In this document: in pieces, positions 40,145-40,195 of the stretch | How the letters are laid out: the number at the start of each line of letters is the position of its first letter | Position numbering within the stretch: the first letter of the stretch is position 1 | Source of the DNA: an uncultured Synechococcus sp. | GTDB taxonomy: Bacteria > Cyanobacteriota > Cyanobacteriia > PCC-6307 > Cyanobiaceae | NCBI GenBank assembly: GCA_913050565.1 | Contig: CAJWZW010000006.1 | Location: 1-40,195, forward strand | Length of the DNA: 40,195 bases | Reading direction: 5' to 3' | Translations under genes and position numbers: made by a program | The notes under the pieces: generated by a model | What the model saw: the letters and a program-made list of their open reading frames with translations, nothing else | Database searches by the model: none | Told to the model about the DNA's origin: nothing

Positions 40145-40195
40145 ATGACGATCGCTGTAGGACGCGCGCCACAGCGGGGATGGTTTGACGTCCTC
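40145..40195 (+). CDS. psbD: Photosystem II D2 protein, 5' fragment truncated by window end
   Basis: ATG ACG ATC GCT GTA GGA CGC GCG CCA CAG CGG GGA TGG TTT GAC GTC CTC = MTIAVGRAPQRGWFDVL, the D2 N-terminus. Confidence 0.92.
   Translation, partial: MTIAVGRAPQRGWFDVL

Overview
The window reads as an ordinary, gene-dense core chromosomal segment of a marine picocyanobacterium. I infer a high-GC marine Synechococcus-type genome from protein content (RpaA, RpaB, PedR-like LuxR, Ycf3, Ycf34, NdhD/F/M, Pds/CrtB, psbD start); this is not proven. About 40 CDSs, two tRNAs (Arg-ACG, Asn-GTT) and several intrinsic terminators can be supported. I found no transposase, integrase, phage gene, CRISPR array, toxin-antitoxin pair or defence locus, and no candidate for a wholly new multi-gene system. 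The observations most worth a second look are small: (i) two tandem hairpins filling the ndhF-ndhD gap, one a 13-bp stem whose only non-Watson-Crick position becomes G.U in the transcript orientation; (ii) a structured leader upstream of the likely true amt start; (iii) a 14-bp perfect palindrome just upstream of the psbD start; (iv) a 12-bp palindrome beside the PedR-like regulator start; (v) overlapping alternative inverted repeats between ndhD and lapA; (vi) a His/Met-rich loop in a Cu-type P-ATPase; (vii) a ~96-aa N-terminal extension on PlsX, whose start overlaps the end of rpaB; (viii) divergent ycf34 and cca start candidates sharing one CATG; and (ix) several small proteins of unknown function. 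Coordinates come from the supplied ORF track, with some starts moved by reading start codons and family N-termini. No database search was run.
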